Of a stretch of DNA of 64,000 nucleotides, positions 25,251 to 33,537 are shown piece by piece. Every line of letters starts with the position of its first letter. Positions within the stretch are counted from its first letter, which is position 1. The position numbers were made by a program, and so were the translations under genes. Source of the stretch: Alistipes sp. (GTDB taxonomy: Bacteria; Bacteroidota; Bacteroidia; Bacteroidales; Rikenellaceae); the NCBI GenBank assembly GCA_022767745.1, contig JALENN010000006.1, positions 186,001 through 250,000 of the forward strand, in the 5' to 3' direction. The notes below the pieces were generated by a model that did no database searches, was not told the DNA's origin, and saw only the letters and a program-made list of their open reading frames with translations.

Positions 25251-26906
25251 CTATAAAAATACCATCAGCACCAGCTGCGCCACGATCACGCGCACGAACA
25301 TCGACAGCGGATATACCGTGGCGTAGGCCACCGAGGCATACTCGCCCTCGACGGTGTCGTTGGCATAGTTCAGCGCCATGGGGTTGGCCATGCTGCCGCA
25401 GAGCATGCCGCACGTCGATCCGAAATCGACCTTCGCCCAGCGCATGGCGGCCACGCCCACCACGACCGTCGGCACCAGCGTGATGAGGAAGCCGAGCACC
25501 ACCCACAGGGCACCCTGCCCGCTGACGGCCGTCTCAAAGAACTCGCCGCCCGAGCCCAGGCCGAGGCAGGCCAGGTACAACGACAGTCCGAAGGCGCGCA
25601 GCATGAGGTTGGCGCTCTGCGTGGTGTAGGTCACCAGATGCAGGCGCGGCCCGTAGGTACCGATCAGCATGCCCACGATGATGGGGCCGCCCGCAAGGCC
25701 CAGCTTCACGGGCACCGTGATGCCCGGCAGCGACAGGGGTACGGCGCCCACCACAAGGCCCAGCACCAGTCCGATATATATGGCCGTAAGGTTCGGCTCG
25801 TTGAGTTCGCGCTCGGCGTTGCCCAACACCTTCTCCACCTTCTCGACGGCGGGCTTGCCGCCGACTACAACGACGCAGTCGCCCATCTGCAGGCGCAGGT
25901 CGGGCGTGGCCAGCAGCGCCATGCCGCTGCGGTAGATGCGGCTGATGTTGATGCCGTAGCTGTTGCGCAGGCGCAGCGACCCGAGGCGCTTGCCGTTGAT
26001 CTCGGGGCGCGTGATGATGATGCGGCGCGAGACGAGCTGGCTGTCGATGGCGTTCCAGTCGACGTTGTCGCGGTTCCAGTCGATGCTCTCGCGGCGGCCG
26101 ATCATGGCCTCCACGGTGTCGATATCCTTGCGCGAGGTGACCACAAGCACGCGGTCGCCCTCACGTATCACCGTATCGTTCGAGGGGAGTATCACCTGCC
26201 CGTCGCGCCACAGGCGCGACACCACGAAGGGGACGTTCGTCAGCTCGGCCACCGTGTGCAGGTCGCGGTCGAAGACGCCGGGGTTCTGTACGCGGAGCGT
26301 GGCGATGAAGGTCTTGTTCTCGTGCTGGCGGCTCGGGGCGGCCACATCGCCCGGACGCACCCACAGGCGGTTGATCAGCAGGATGGCTATTATCACGCCC
26401 AGCACACCCAGCGGGTAGGTGACGGCGCAGCTCAGTGCCGGGGCCGCCGTCGGCAGTCCCATCTGCGCCAGCGTCTGCTGCGAGGCTCCCAGCGCGGGGG
26501 TGTTGGTCGTAGCGCCGCACAGCACGCCCACCATGTCGGGCATGGGTATGTCGAACAGGTAGGCGAAGGCCACGGCCATTACCGTGCCCAGCGCTATGAC
26601 GGCCAGCCCAAGCATGTTGAGGCGCACGCCGCCGGCGCGGAAGGCGCTCATGAAGCCCGGGCCGACCTGCAGTCCGAGCGAATAGACGAACAGCGCCAGG
26701 CCGAAGGTCTCGGCGAAGAGCAGCATCTGGGGATCGATCGTCACACCGAAGTGTCCGGCCACGATACCGGCGAAGAAGACGAACGTGACGCCCAGCGATA
26801 TGCCCCACAGGTGCACCTTGCCCAGCATGAGGCCCACGGCGCACACGATCGATATGATGACGATGGCCTGCAGGGCCGAATGTGTCACGAAGAGCGATTC
26901 GAACAT
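25251..26906 (-). CDS. AspT/YidE-YbjL family putative transporter
   Basis: 551 residues with the family's duplicated layout. A membrane bundle (1-185) carries GVLCGATTNTPALGASQQTL. Two RCK_C (TrkA-C) domains follow (about 200-375; REGDRVLVVTSRKDIDTVE and MGDCVVVVGGKPAVEKVEKV). A second membrane bundle (385-551) carries the matching motif GMLCGSMANPMALNYAND. Family role: anion or amino-acid antiport through the inner membrane, with RCK domains gating on a cytosolic ligand; the substrate is unknown. It is a monocistron, 31 nt after the S46 peptidase stop in the same direction as that gene's stop-to-start order, so not coupled to it. Confidence 0.88.
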   Translation of the reverse strand: MFESLFVTHSALQAIVIISIVCAVGLMLGKVHLWGISLGVTFVFFAGIVAGHFGVTIDPQMLLFAETFGLALFVYSLGLQVGPGFMSAFRAGGVRLNMLGLAVIALGTVMAVAFAYLFDIPMPDMVGVLCGATTNTPALGASQQTLAQMGLPTAAPALSCAVTYPLGVLGVIIAILLINRLWVRPGDVAAPSRQHENKTFIATLRVQNPGVFDRDLHTVAELTNVPFVVSRLWRDGQVILPSNDTVIREGDRVLVVTSRKDIDTVEAMIGRRESIDWNRDNVDWNAIDSQLVSRRIIITRPEINGKRLGSLRLRNSYGINISRIYRSGMALLATPDLRLQMGDCVVVVGGKPAVEKVEKVLGNAERELNEPNLTAIYIGLVLGLVVGAVPLSLPGITVPVKLGLAGGPIIVGMLIGTYGPRLHLVTYTTQSANLMLRAFGLSLYLACLGLGSGGEFFETAVSGQGALWVVLGFLITLVPTVVVGVAAMRWAKVDFGSTCGMLCGSMANPMALNYANDTVEGEYASVAYATVYPLSMFVRVIVAQLVLMVFL

Positions 26907-26937
26907 GACGGGATGTTTTTCGTTACTACCCTGCCCC

Positions 26938-28992
26938 TTAGCGTATATCCATCTCCTCGAGCAGGTACGAGGCGCCGCCTATGCGGTCCATGACGAAGAG
27001 TACGTAGCGTATGTCGACGGCGATGTTGCGGCACACGTCGGGGTCGAACTCCATGTCGCTCATCGTCGAGAGCCACGTGCGGTCGAAGTTGATGCCCACC
27101 AGCTCGCCGCGGCCGTTCAGCACGGGCGAACCCGAGTTGCCGCCCGAGGTGTGGTTGGTGGCGATGAAGCATACGGGCACGGTACGGCGCCCCCCGATGT
27201 CGCAGCCCCAGCGGCCGTAATCCTTCGCCGCGTGTATGTCGCGCAGCAGCTGCGGCACGTCGTAGTCGTATATCTCGGGGTTATCCTTCTCGATCACGCC
27301 CTCCAGCGTCGACACATGGCGGTGGTAGACTGCGTCGGCATAGTCGTATCCCGCCACCGAGCCGTAGGCCACGCGCAGCGTGAGGTTGGCGTCGGGGAAG
27401 AAGGCGCGGTCGGTGTCCCACTCCATCAGAGCCTGCATGTAGGGCGTATACCAGCGGCGCACCGAGGCTATGTCGCTAAGGTTGCGCGCACGCACCGCGG
27501 CCAGACGCTTGTCCAGCGGCGCGAACATGGCCACCATGCGCACCACGGGGTCGGCGTCGAACTCCGCCGCCGTGAATTTTTCATGTGTCAGCGCGGTATT
27601 GCCGAACAACCAATCCACATATCCGTCCACACCTCCGTGCGATGATACTGCCGCCGCGAACTCAGCGGGAACCCCGCCCTCGGGCATACGCTCCATAAAC
27701 TCCGCAATCATACGCTTGGCTATGGCGCGGTCGATATCGGCGTTGTAGTTCTTCAGGAACGCGGCTTGTGACGAGTTCGCAGTCCCGGCAAATTCGGCAT
27801 CATCCTTCATGCGCGACCGTGTGCCGGCAAGGCCGCGGGCACGCCCGAAGACCTCGATCGCACCCACCGACTCGGAGTAGAGCTCCGCAACATAGTATTC
27901 GGGACGCACGGCCTCGTATGCGGCGTGTATCGAATCCAGCAGGTGGGCATATTCGGGACGCGACGAGGCCCATGCCGCGAACTCGCGCTCGTAGGCGCGC
28001 TTCTTCGCCGCGGTGCCCAGACGGCGCAGACCCAGCACCTCGCCCTGCCACTTCTTCCACGCGTTGGCTATCGAGGCGTGCTTCGACGCGTACTGTATGC
28101 GCACGGCGGCATCCCTGGCCTGCGCCGCGGCTATTATGTCGAGGCGCTGTGTACGCAGCGCTATCTTCATCGGGTCCGACACCTCGGCCACATACTCCAC
28201 GGCATCCGACGTCACATACTCCTGCGTCGAGCCGGGGAAGCCGTATATCATGGTGAAGTCGCCCTCCTCGACACCGCGCGTCGATATCGTGAAGTGGCGG
28301 CGCGGACGGTAGGGACGGTTCTCCTTCGAGTAGCCCGCCGGGCGGTTGTCCTTGCCGGCATATACGCGGAAGACCGAGAAGTCGCCCGTGTGGCGCGGCC
28401 ATACCCAGTTGTCGGTGTCGCCGCCGAACTTGCCTATCGACGAGGGGGGCGCACCCACCAATCGCACGTCGCTGAAGACGTCATACACGAAGAGGAACTG
28501 CTGGTTGCCGTAGTACATCTGCTGCACGTCGGCCTTGTGGCCCTCCTTCTCGGCCTCGGCCACGATATCGGCGGGTTTCTCGCCCGCAGCCACGCGTGCC
28601 GTCACATCCTCCATGCGCACCAGTATGCTCACCGAGAGTCCCGGAACGGGCAGCTCGCCCTCGCGCGACGGAGCCCAGAAGCCGTCGGTAAGGTAGTCGT
28701 TGGCCACCGACGAGAGCTGCTGTATCGCCCCGTAACCGCAGTGGTGGTTCGTAAGCAGCAGGCCCTCGGCCGAGACGAACTCGCCCGTACAGCCCCCGCC
28801 GAAGAGCACCACGGCATCCTTCATCGAGGCGCGGTTGACCGAGTATATATCCTCGGCCGTGAGGCGGAATCCCTTGCTGCGCATATCCTTTATGCGCGAG
28901 CCGATAAGGCTCGGAAGCCACATGCCCTCGTCGGCGTGCGACACGGCGGCCGCCATCGCGAACGAGATCACCAGCAATAATTTTTTTATCAT
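26938..28992 (-). CDS. S46 family dipeptidyl-peptidase, DPP11-like
   Basis: 684 residues from ATG 28992 (MIKKLLLVISFAMAAAVSHADEG is cut here to its first 20: signal peptide 1-20). The catalytic His84 lies in LTNHHCGYGAI, Asp204 in HTGDFSVFRVYA and Ser620 in SGGNSGSPVLNG, so the serine protease triad is intact. Arg638 (GINFDR) lies 18 residues after Ser620, the same spacing as Ser655-Arg673 in Porphyromonas gingivalis DPP11, where that arginine selects Asp/Glu at P1; DPP7-type enzymes have glycine there. So a preference for acidic P1 is inferred. Role: periplasmic release of dipeptides for amino-acid fermentation. Confidence 0.9.
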   Translation of the reverse strand: MIKKLLLVISFAMAAAVSHADEGMWLPSLIGSRIKDMRSKGFRLTAEDIYSVNRASMKDAVVLFGGGCTGEFVSAEGLLLTNHHCGYGAIQQLSSVANDYLTDGFWAPSREGELPVPGLSVSILVRMEDVTARVAAGEKPADIVAEAEKEGHKADVQQMYYGNQQFLFVYDVFSDVRLVGAPPSSIGKFGGDTDNWVWPRHTGDFSVFRVYAGKDNRPAGYSKENRPYRPRRHFTISTRGVEEGDFTMIYGFPGSTQEYVTSDAVEYVAEVSDPMKIALRTQRLDIIAAAQARDAAVRIQYASKHASIANAWKKWQGEVLGLRRLGTAAKKRAYEREFAAWASSRPEYAHLLDSIHAAYEAVRPEYYVAELYSESVGAIEVFGRARGLAGTRSRMKDDAEFAGTANSSQAAFLKNYNADIDRAIAKRMIAEFMERMPEGGVPAEFAAAVSSHGGVDGYVDWLFGNTALTHEKFTAAEFDADPVVRMVAMFAPLDKRLAAVRARNLSDIASVRRWYTPYMQALMEWDTDRAFFPDANLTLRVAYGSVAGYDYADAVYHRHVSTLEGVIEKDNPEIYDYDVPQLLRDIHAAKDYGRWGCDIGGRRTVPVCFIATNHTSGGNSGSPVLNGRGELVGINFDRTWLSTMSDMEFDPDVCRNIAVDIRYVLFVMDRIGGASYLLEEMDIR

Positions 28993-29025
28993 AACGTTAA
29001 GAATTATCACACGCGTTTGGTGCTG

Positions 29026-29033
29026 CAAAAATA
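29026..29033 (-). promoter_or_regulatory. possible -7 element for the S46 peptidase
   Basis: TATTTTTG on the minus strand fits TAnnTTTG, 34 nt before the ATG at 28992; no -33 TTTG is visible. Confidence 0.4.
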
Positions 29034-29054
29034 GGCAAAAAGTAATAAATAGCC

Positions 29055-29062
29055 TATCTTTG
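29055..29062 (+). promoter_or_regulatory. -7 element for the glutaminase-family gene
   Basis: TATCTTTG on the plus strand, 36 nt before the ATG at 29098, divergent from the S46 peptidase promoter. Confidence 0.5.
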
Positions 29063-29097
29063 CCCCTTGTATTAGGGAATATAAACCTCATATTTAT

Positions 29098-31569
29098 ATG
29101 GTAAGGAAAATTTTGATCGCAGCCGCTACAGCGGCGCTTACGGTCTCGTGCTCAGCACCCGAGGCCGTGAAGAACGACCTGCGGGCACCGGCATACCCGC
29201 TCGTGACAATCGACCCCTACACCAGCGCATGGTCGACGACCAACCGCCTCTACGACAGCCAGGTGAAGCACTGGACCGGACGCGACTTCCCGCTGATGGG
29301 AACGCTGCGCGTCGACGGCGAGCTCTACCGCTTCATGGGTGCCGAGGATATACCCATGGAGACGCTGGCCGCCATCTCGTACGAGCAGCCGTGGCAGGGC
29401 CGCTACACCTTCGACGCCCCGCGCGAGGGATGGCAGGCACGTGACTTCAACGACAGCGCCTGGAAGAGCGGCGCGGCAGCCTTCGGTTCGCCCGAGGAGA
29501 CCAACGTGCAGACCCTCTGGCCCACGAAGGACATATGGGTGCGCCGCACCATCGAGATCGACCCCGCACAGCTCAACGGCGGCACGCTCTTCGTAAAGTA
29601 TTCGCACGACGACACCTTCGAGCTCTACTTCAACGGGCAGCAGATCGTCGCCACCCCCTACGAGTGGAAGAAGGACCGCTGGGTTGAGATCCCGGCCGAG
29701 CTGGCCGCAACGGCCGCCGACGGCCGCATCGTGCTGGCGGCACACTGCAACAACCGCACGGGCGGCGCACTGGTCGACGTGGGCCTCTACCGCCGCGACA
29801 ACAACTCGCAGGTGATGACCCGCACCGCCGAGCAGATCTCGGCCGACGTGCAGGCCACCAGCACCACCTATGAGTTCGCCTGCGGCGGCGTCAACCTGAC
29901 GCTGCGCTTCACGGCGCCCCTGCTGCTTGAGGACCTCGATCTCGTGTCACGTCCCGTTAACTACATAACCTACGAGGTGGCGTCGAACGACGGCCAGGAG
30001 CACGACGTGGAGATCTACTTTGAGGCCTCGCCCGACTGGGCCCGCAACGGCTCGGAGCAGAAGTGCGTGAGCGAGCGCTACGACGACGCACGCTTCAACT
30101 ACGTCAAGAGCGGCACCGTCGAGCAGAAGATCCTCGGCCGCAAGGGCGACGACGTGCGCATCGACTGGGGCTACTTCTACATGGCCGCCGACAAGGCCTC
30201 GTCGCGCAGCTCGGTAGGCAACGCCGTGGCCATGCGCCGCGAGTTTGCCGACCGCGGCACCGTCGAGGGCCGCAGCGAGGGCGACCGCATGGCCATCACC
30301 TCGCCCCTGGGCAGCGTAAGCGCCAAGGGCACATCGGGCTACGTCATGGTGGGCTACGACGACATCTACTCGATACAGTACTTCGGCGAGAACATCCGCC
30401 CCTACTGGAACCGCAACGGCAACAGCTCGATCGAGGAGCAGTTCGCCGCCGCAGCCAAGCAGTACAAGTCGCTCATGAAGCGCTGCGCCGCATTCGACGC
30501 CCAGCTCATGGACGAGGCCTATGCCGCCGGCGGCAAGCAGTACGCCGAGCTCTGCGCCCTGGCATACCGCCAGGCCATCGCCGCACACAAGCTCATCCTC
30601 ACGCCGCAGGGCGAGCTGGCATGGCTCTCGAAGGAGAACTTCAGCAACGGCTCGATCGGTACGGTCGACGTCACCTACCCCTCGGCCCCGATGTTCCTCT
30701 ACTACAACCCCGAGCTGGCAAAGGCGCTGCTCAACTTCATATTCTACTACACCGAGAGCGGCAAGTGGACCAAGCCCTTCCCCGCACATGACATAGGCAC
30801 CTACCCGCTGGCCAACGGCCAGACCTACGGCGGCGACATGCCCGTCGAGGAGAGCGGCAACATGCTCATCCTCACGGGTGCCATCTGCAAGATTGAGGGC
30901 AAGGCCGACTACGCGACCAAACACTGGGATGCACTCACCGCATGGGCGGATTATCTTGTCGAGAACGGTCTCGACCCCGCCAACCAGCTCTGCACCGACG
31001 ACTTCGCCGGACACTGGGCCCGCAACGCCAACCTCTCGATCAAGGCCATCGTGGGCGTAGCCGCCTACGGCGACATGGCCCGCATGGCGGGCAAGGCCGA
31101 CGTGGCCGAGAAGTACACCAATGCCGCCCGCGACATGGCCGCCGCATGGAAGAAGATGGCCGCGGCGGGCGACCACTACCGCCTGACGTTCGACGAGGGC
31201 GACACGTGGAGCCAGAAGTACAACCTCGTGTGGGACAAGATGCTCGGCTACAACGTCTTCGACGACGACATCGCCCCCGCCGAAATCGCCTACTACCTGA
31301 CCAAGCAGAACCGCTACGGCCTGCCTCTGGACTGCCGCCGCAACTACACCAAGTCGGACTGGATCGTATGGACGGCCACCATGTCGCCCGACAAGGCCAC
31401 CTTCGAGAAGTTCATCGCCCCGATGTACGACTTCATGAACGAGACCACCGACCGCGTGCCCATGAGCGACTGGTACAACACCGACAGCACGACGCACGTC
31501 GGCTTCCAGGCCCGTTCGGTTGTGGGAGGCTACTTCATCAAGATGCTCTCTGACCGCGGCATCAAGTAA
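29098..31569 (+). CDS. glutaminase-family lipoprotein (DUF4964/5127/4965/1793)
   Basis: 823 residues. The lipoprotein signal ends at Cys19 (LTVSCSAP). The DUF4964 start is PAYPLVTIDPYTSAWSTTNR. An inserted jelly-roll module (about 95-240; KDIWVRRTIEIDP, then VKYSHDDTFELYFNGQ) resembles the accessory domain of beta-galactosidases. DUF5127 and DUF4965 follow (GTVDVTYPSAPMFLYYNPEL), then the helical DUF1793 end (TDDFAGHWARNANLSIKAI, NLVWDKMLGYNVF). Fungal relatives act as extracellular glutaminases; in Bacteroidetes the activity is unproven and a glycan role is possible. Single gene with its own promoter and terminator. Confidence 0.85.
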   Translation: MVRKILIAAATAALTVSCSAPEAVKNDLRAPAYPLVTIDPYTSAWSTTNRLYDSQVKHWTGRDFPLMGTLRVDGELYRFMGAEDIPMETLAAISYEQPWQGRYTFDAPREGWQARDFNDSAWKSGAAAFGSPEETNVQTLWPTKDIWVRRTIEIDPAQLNGGTLFVKYSHDDTFELYFNGQQIVATPYEWKKDRWVEIPAELAATAADGRIVLAAHCNNRTGGALVDVGLYRRDNNSQVMTRTAEQISADVQATSTTYEFACGGVNLTLRFTAPLLLEDLDLVSRPVNYITYEVASNDGQEHDVEIYFEASPDWARNGSEQKCVSERYDDARFNYVKSGTVEQKILGRKGDDVRIDWGYFYMAADKASSRSSVGNAVAMRREFADRGTVEGRSEGDRMAITSPLGSVSAKGTSGYVMVGYDDIYSIQYFGENIRPYWNRNGNSSIEEQFAAAAKQYKSLMKRCAAFDAQLMDEAYAAGGKQYAELCALAYRQAIAAHKLILTPQGELAWLSKENFSNGSIGTVDVTYPSAPMFLYYNPELAKALLNFIFYYTESGKWTKPFPAHDIGTYPLANGQTYGGDMPVEESGNMLILTGAICKIEGKADYATKHWDALTAWADYLVENGLDPANQLCTDDFAGHWARNANLSIKAIVGVAAYGDMARMAGKADVAEKYTNAARDMAAAWKKMAAAGDHYRLTFDEGDTWSQKYNLVWDKMLGYNVFDDDIAPAEIAYYLTKQNRYGLPLDCRRNYTKSDWIVWTATMSPDKATFEKFIAPMYDFMNETTDRVPMSDWYNTDSTTHVGFQARSVVGGYFIKMLSDRGIK

Positions 31570-31614
31570 CAGCCCGCAATCAAAACATCCATAAAATAGA
31601 GCACAAGCGACAGC

Positions 31615-31650
31615 GCGGCCGGGAGCACCACGGCTCCCGGCCGCCTATTT
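31615..31650 (+). terminator. terminator of the glutaminase-family gene
   Basis: A perfect 12-bp stem GCGGCCGGGAGC / GCTCCCGGCCGC with a 6-nt loop, followed by CTATTTTA, 45 nt beyond the stop codon. The remaining 170 nt to the next gene hold only a weak -7-like TATCTTTA (31784-31791). Confidence 0.8.
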
Positions 31651-31820
31651 TAATGGCACACAGCCATATGCCGCTTGCAGTGCTGCCCCATTCTGCCGGT
31701 GCAGCCCACCTCCGCACCCGTCCGACAGCCACTCCGGAGGCGCACTGGAGACTCGCAGAGAGCGGTTTTATAAAATTTTTTCATATCTTTATAGGCCCCT
31801 AAAGGCAAACCCGAAACAAA

Positions 31821-32372
31821 ATGGAAAAACTAAAGAACCCTGCAATCCTTGTCGTTGACATGCTCAACGACTTCGTGACCGGCGCGCTCACCTGCGACCG
31901 CGCCAAAGCCATCGTACCGGCCACGGCCGAACTTCTGGACGCCGCCCGCAAGGCGGGTGTCCCCGTCATCTTCTGCAACGATGCCCACATCGCCGGCATC
32001 GACCGCGAGCTCCGTCTCTGGGGCGACCACGCCATCGCCGGCACCGAGGGCGCCGAGGTGATTCCCGAGCTCAAACTCTCCGACAAGGACTACGTCGTTC
32101 CCAAACGCCGTTACAGCGGATTCTTCCAGACCGACCTCGACATCCTGCTGCGCGAGCTCGGCATACAGACCGTTGTCATGACGGGTCTCCACGCCCACAT
32201 GTGCGTACGCCACACCTCGGCCGATGCCTTCAGCCTCGGCTACGACGTCGTTGTGGCCAAGCAGGCCACCGACTCGTTCACCGAGGAGGACTACCTCAAC
32301 GGCCTGGCCTACCTGAAGACCTGCTACGGCGCCGACGCCTACACGAACGAGGAGCTCATAGCCATGTTCTGA
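31821..32372 (+). CDS. isochorismatase-like cysteine hydrolase
   Basis: 183 residues, one domain. The catalytic triad of the family is present: Asp13 (LVVDMLNDF), Lys95 (VPKRRYSGFF) and Cys128 (HAHMCVRHTSADA), with the cis-peptide motif just before the cysteine. Close relatives include nicotinamidases and other amidases of small amides; the exact substrate is not clear because the metal-binding Asp-x-His of true nicotinamidases is only partly matched (CNDAHIAGID). Cytoplasmic. Single gene closed by a terminator. Confidence 0.88.
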   Translation: MEKLKNPAILVVDMLNDFVTGALTCDRAKAIVPATAELLDAARKAGVPVIFCNDAHIAGIDRELRLWGDHAIAGTEGAEVIPELKLSDKDYVVPKRRYSGFFQTDLDILLRELGIQTVVMTGLHAHMCVRHTSADAFSLGYDVVVAKQATDSFTEEDYLNGLAYLKTCYGADAYTNEELIAMF

Positions 32373-32402
32373 CGCCGACGGCCGCAGGCCCGCATACCCG
32401 CA

Positions 32403-32433
32403 CCGCGACTCCCCCGTGGAGCCGCGGTTTTTT
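32403..32433 (+). terminator. terminator of the isochorismatase-like gene
   Basis: The stem CCGCGACTCC / GGAGCCGCGG (one A-C mismatch) with a 5-nt loop is followed by six T, 31 nt after the stop. Confidence 0.85.
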
Positions 32434-32543
32434 CGTCCGCAGCCGCGCCATGCGTCGTGCACGGGTACGGGCATCCCGAGGCAGGATCAGAGCGGCCGAG
32501 CAAAAAAAACGCCGCCACGGGACGCGACACACTCCCGATATTG

Positions 32544-32551
32544 TATCTTTG
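32544..32551 (+). promoter_or_regulatory. -7 element giving a near-leaderless exonuclease mRNA
   Basis: TATCTTTG ends 7 nt before the ATG at 32559. In Bacteroidetes transcription starts about 5-8 nt past this element, so the message would begin at or next to the start codon. No -33 TTTG is evident. Confidence 0.5.
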
Positions 32552-32558
32552 TATCTGT

Positions 32559-33053
32559 ATGAAAGATTTTGCGGCCATAGACTTCGAGACGGCGAACAAC
32601 GCCCGCACCAGCGTCTGCAGCGTGGGTGTCGTGGTGGTGCGCAACGGCGCCATCGTCGAGCGCGACTACCGTCTCATCCGCCCCTACCCCAACTACTACC
32701 TGCACTGGAACACCCAGATACACGGCCTCACGCGTGCCGACACCGACTCGGCCGAACACTTCCCCGAGGTGTGGGCCGAGATTGCGCCCCTGATCGAGGG
32801 TCTGCCCCTCGTCGCGCACAACAGCCCCTTCGACGAAGGGTGCCTGCGCGCCGCCTTCGCCCACTACGGCATGGAGTACCCCGACTACAGCTTCCACTGC
32901 ACCTGCCGCGCCTCGCGCCGCCACTTCGGCCGCGCGCTGCCCAACCACCAGCTGCACACAGTGGCCGCCGCCTGCGGCTACGACCTGCGGCACCACCACC
33001 ATGCCCTGGCCGACGCCGAGGCCTGCGCCGTCATCGCCATGAAGATACTCTGA
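32559..33053 (+). CDS. DEDDh 3'-5' exonuclease (DnaQ-like)
   Basis: 164 residues from ATG 32559 (MKDFAAIDFETANNARTS); the open frame extends upstream without homology. The DEDDh residues are visible: Asp8 and Glu10 in IDFET, Asp in HNSPFDEGCL, and His and Asp in HHHHALADAEAC. Length fits stand-alone exonuclease proteins related to the polymerase III epsilon subunit. Role: removal of 3' nucleotides from DNA or RNA; the physiological target is unknown. It is followed 20 nt later by the YjbR-type gene, probably co-transcribed. Confidence 0.88.
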   Translation: MKDFAAIDFETANNARTSVCSVGVVVVRNGAIVERDYRLIRPYPNYYLHWNTQIHGLTRADTDSAEHFPEVWAEIAPLIEGLPLVAHNSPFDEGCLRAAFAHYGMEYPDYSFHCTCRASRRHFGRALPNHQLHTVAAACGYDLRHHHHALADAEACAVIAMKIL

Positions 33054-33073
33054 CACCAGCCCGCATTCCAACC

Positions 33074-33445
33074 ATGAATATCGAGGAGCTACGCCAATAT
33101 TGCCTATCGCTGCCCGACAGCAACGAGAAACTCCCATTCGAGCGATTCTTCCACGGCACCCACTCAATTCTCGCCTTTTATACAGGCGGCCACATATTCT
33201 GTTTCATCGATATCGACAACCCCGACATCTGCACGGTGAAATGTCCCGCCGAACTACGCGACGAACTTACTGAACGGCACGACGGCATTGTCCAACCCTA
33301 CAACATGAATCCGCGAGGCTGGATCGGCCTGCGCCTCGAAAGCGACCTTTCCGACACCGAGATACGGTCACTCATAAGGCAATCCTACGACATGGTACGT
33401 AACGGAAAAGGCAAAACAAAAGCAAAAAACCGCCGCCGAATGTAA
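33074..33445 (+). CDS. MmcQ/YjbR family protein
   Basis: 123 residues from ATG 33074. The YjbR fold motifs are there: MNIEELRQYCLSLPDSNEKLPFE at the start (split here as positions 1-23), FCFIDIDNPDICTVKCP, and GIVQPYNMNPRGWIGLRLES. The C-terminus is very basic (GKGKTKAKNRRRM). The family adopts a double-wing DNA-binding-like fold but its function is unproven. Slightly less GC-biased than neighbours. Confidence 0.85.
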   Translation: MNIEELRQYCLSLPDSNEKLPFERFFHGTHSILAFYTGGHIFCFIDIDNPDICTVKCPAELRDELTERHDGIVQPYNMNPRGWIGLRLESDLSDTEIRSLIRQSYDMVRNGKGKTKAKNRRRM

Positions 33446-33450
33446 TTTTG
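33443..33450 (+). promoter_or_regulatory. possible -7 element for the efflux operon
   Basis: TAATTTTG fits TAnnTTTG. It overlaps the end of the YjbR-type gene and lies 88 nt before the tolC-like start; no -33 element is clear. Confidence 0.35.
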
Positions 33451-33537
33451 TTCATCAAACGGCGACTATATATACGGAACACCCGAAAACAGGCTGCGGC
33501 CGCACACGCCGGCCGCCACCGCAAAACAGCGATAACA

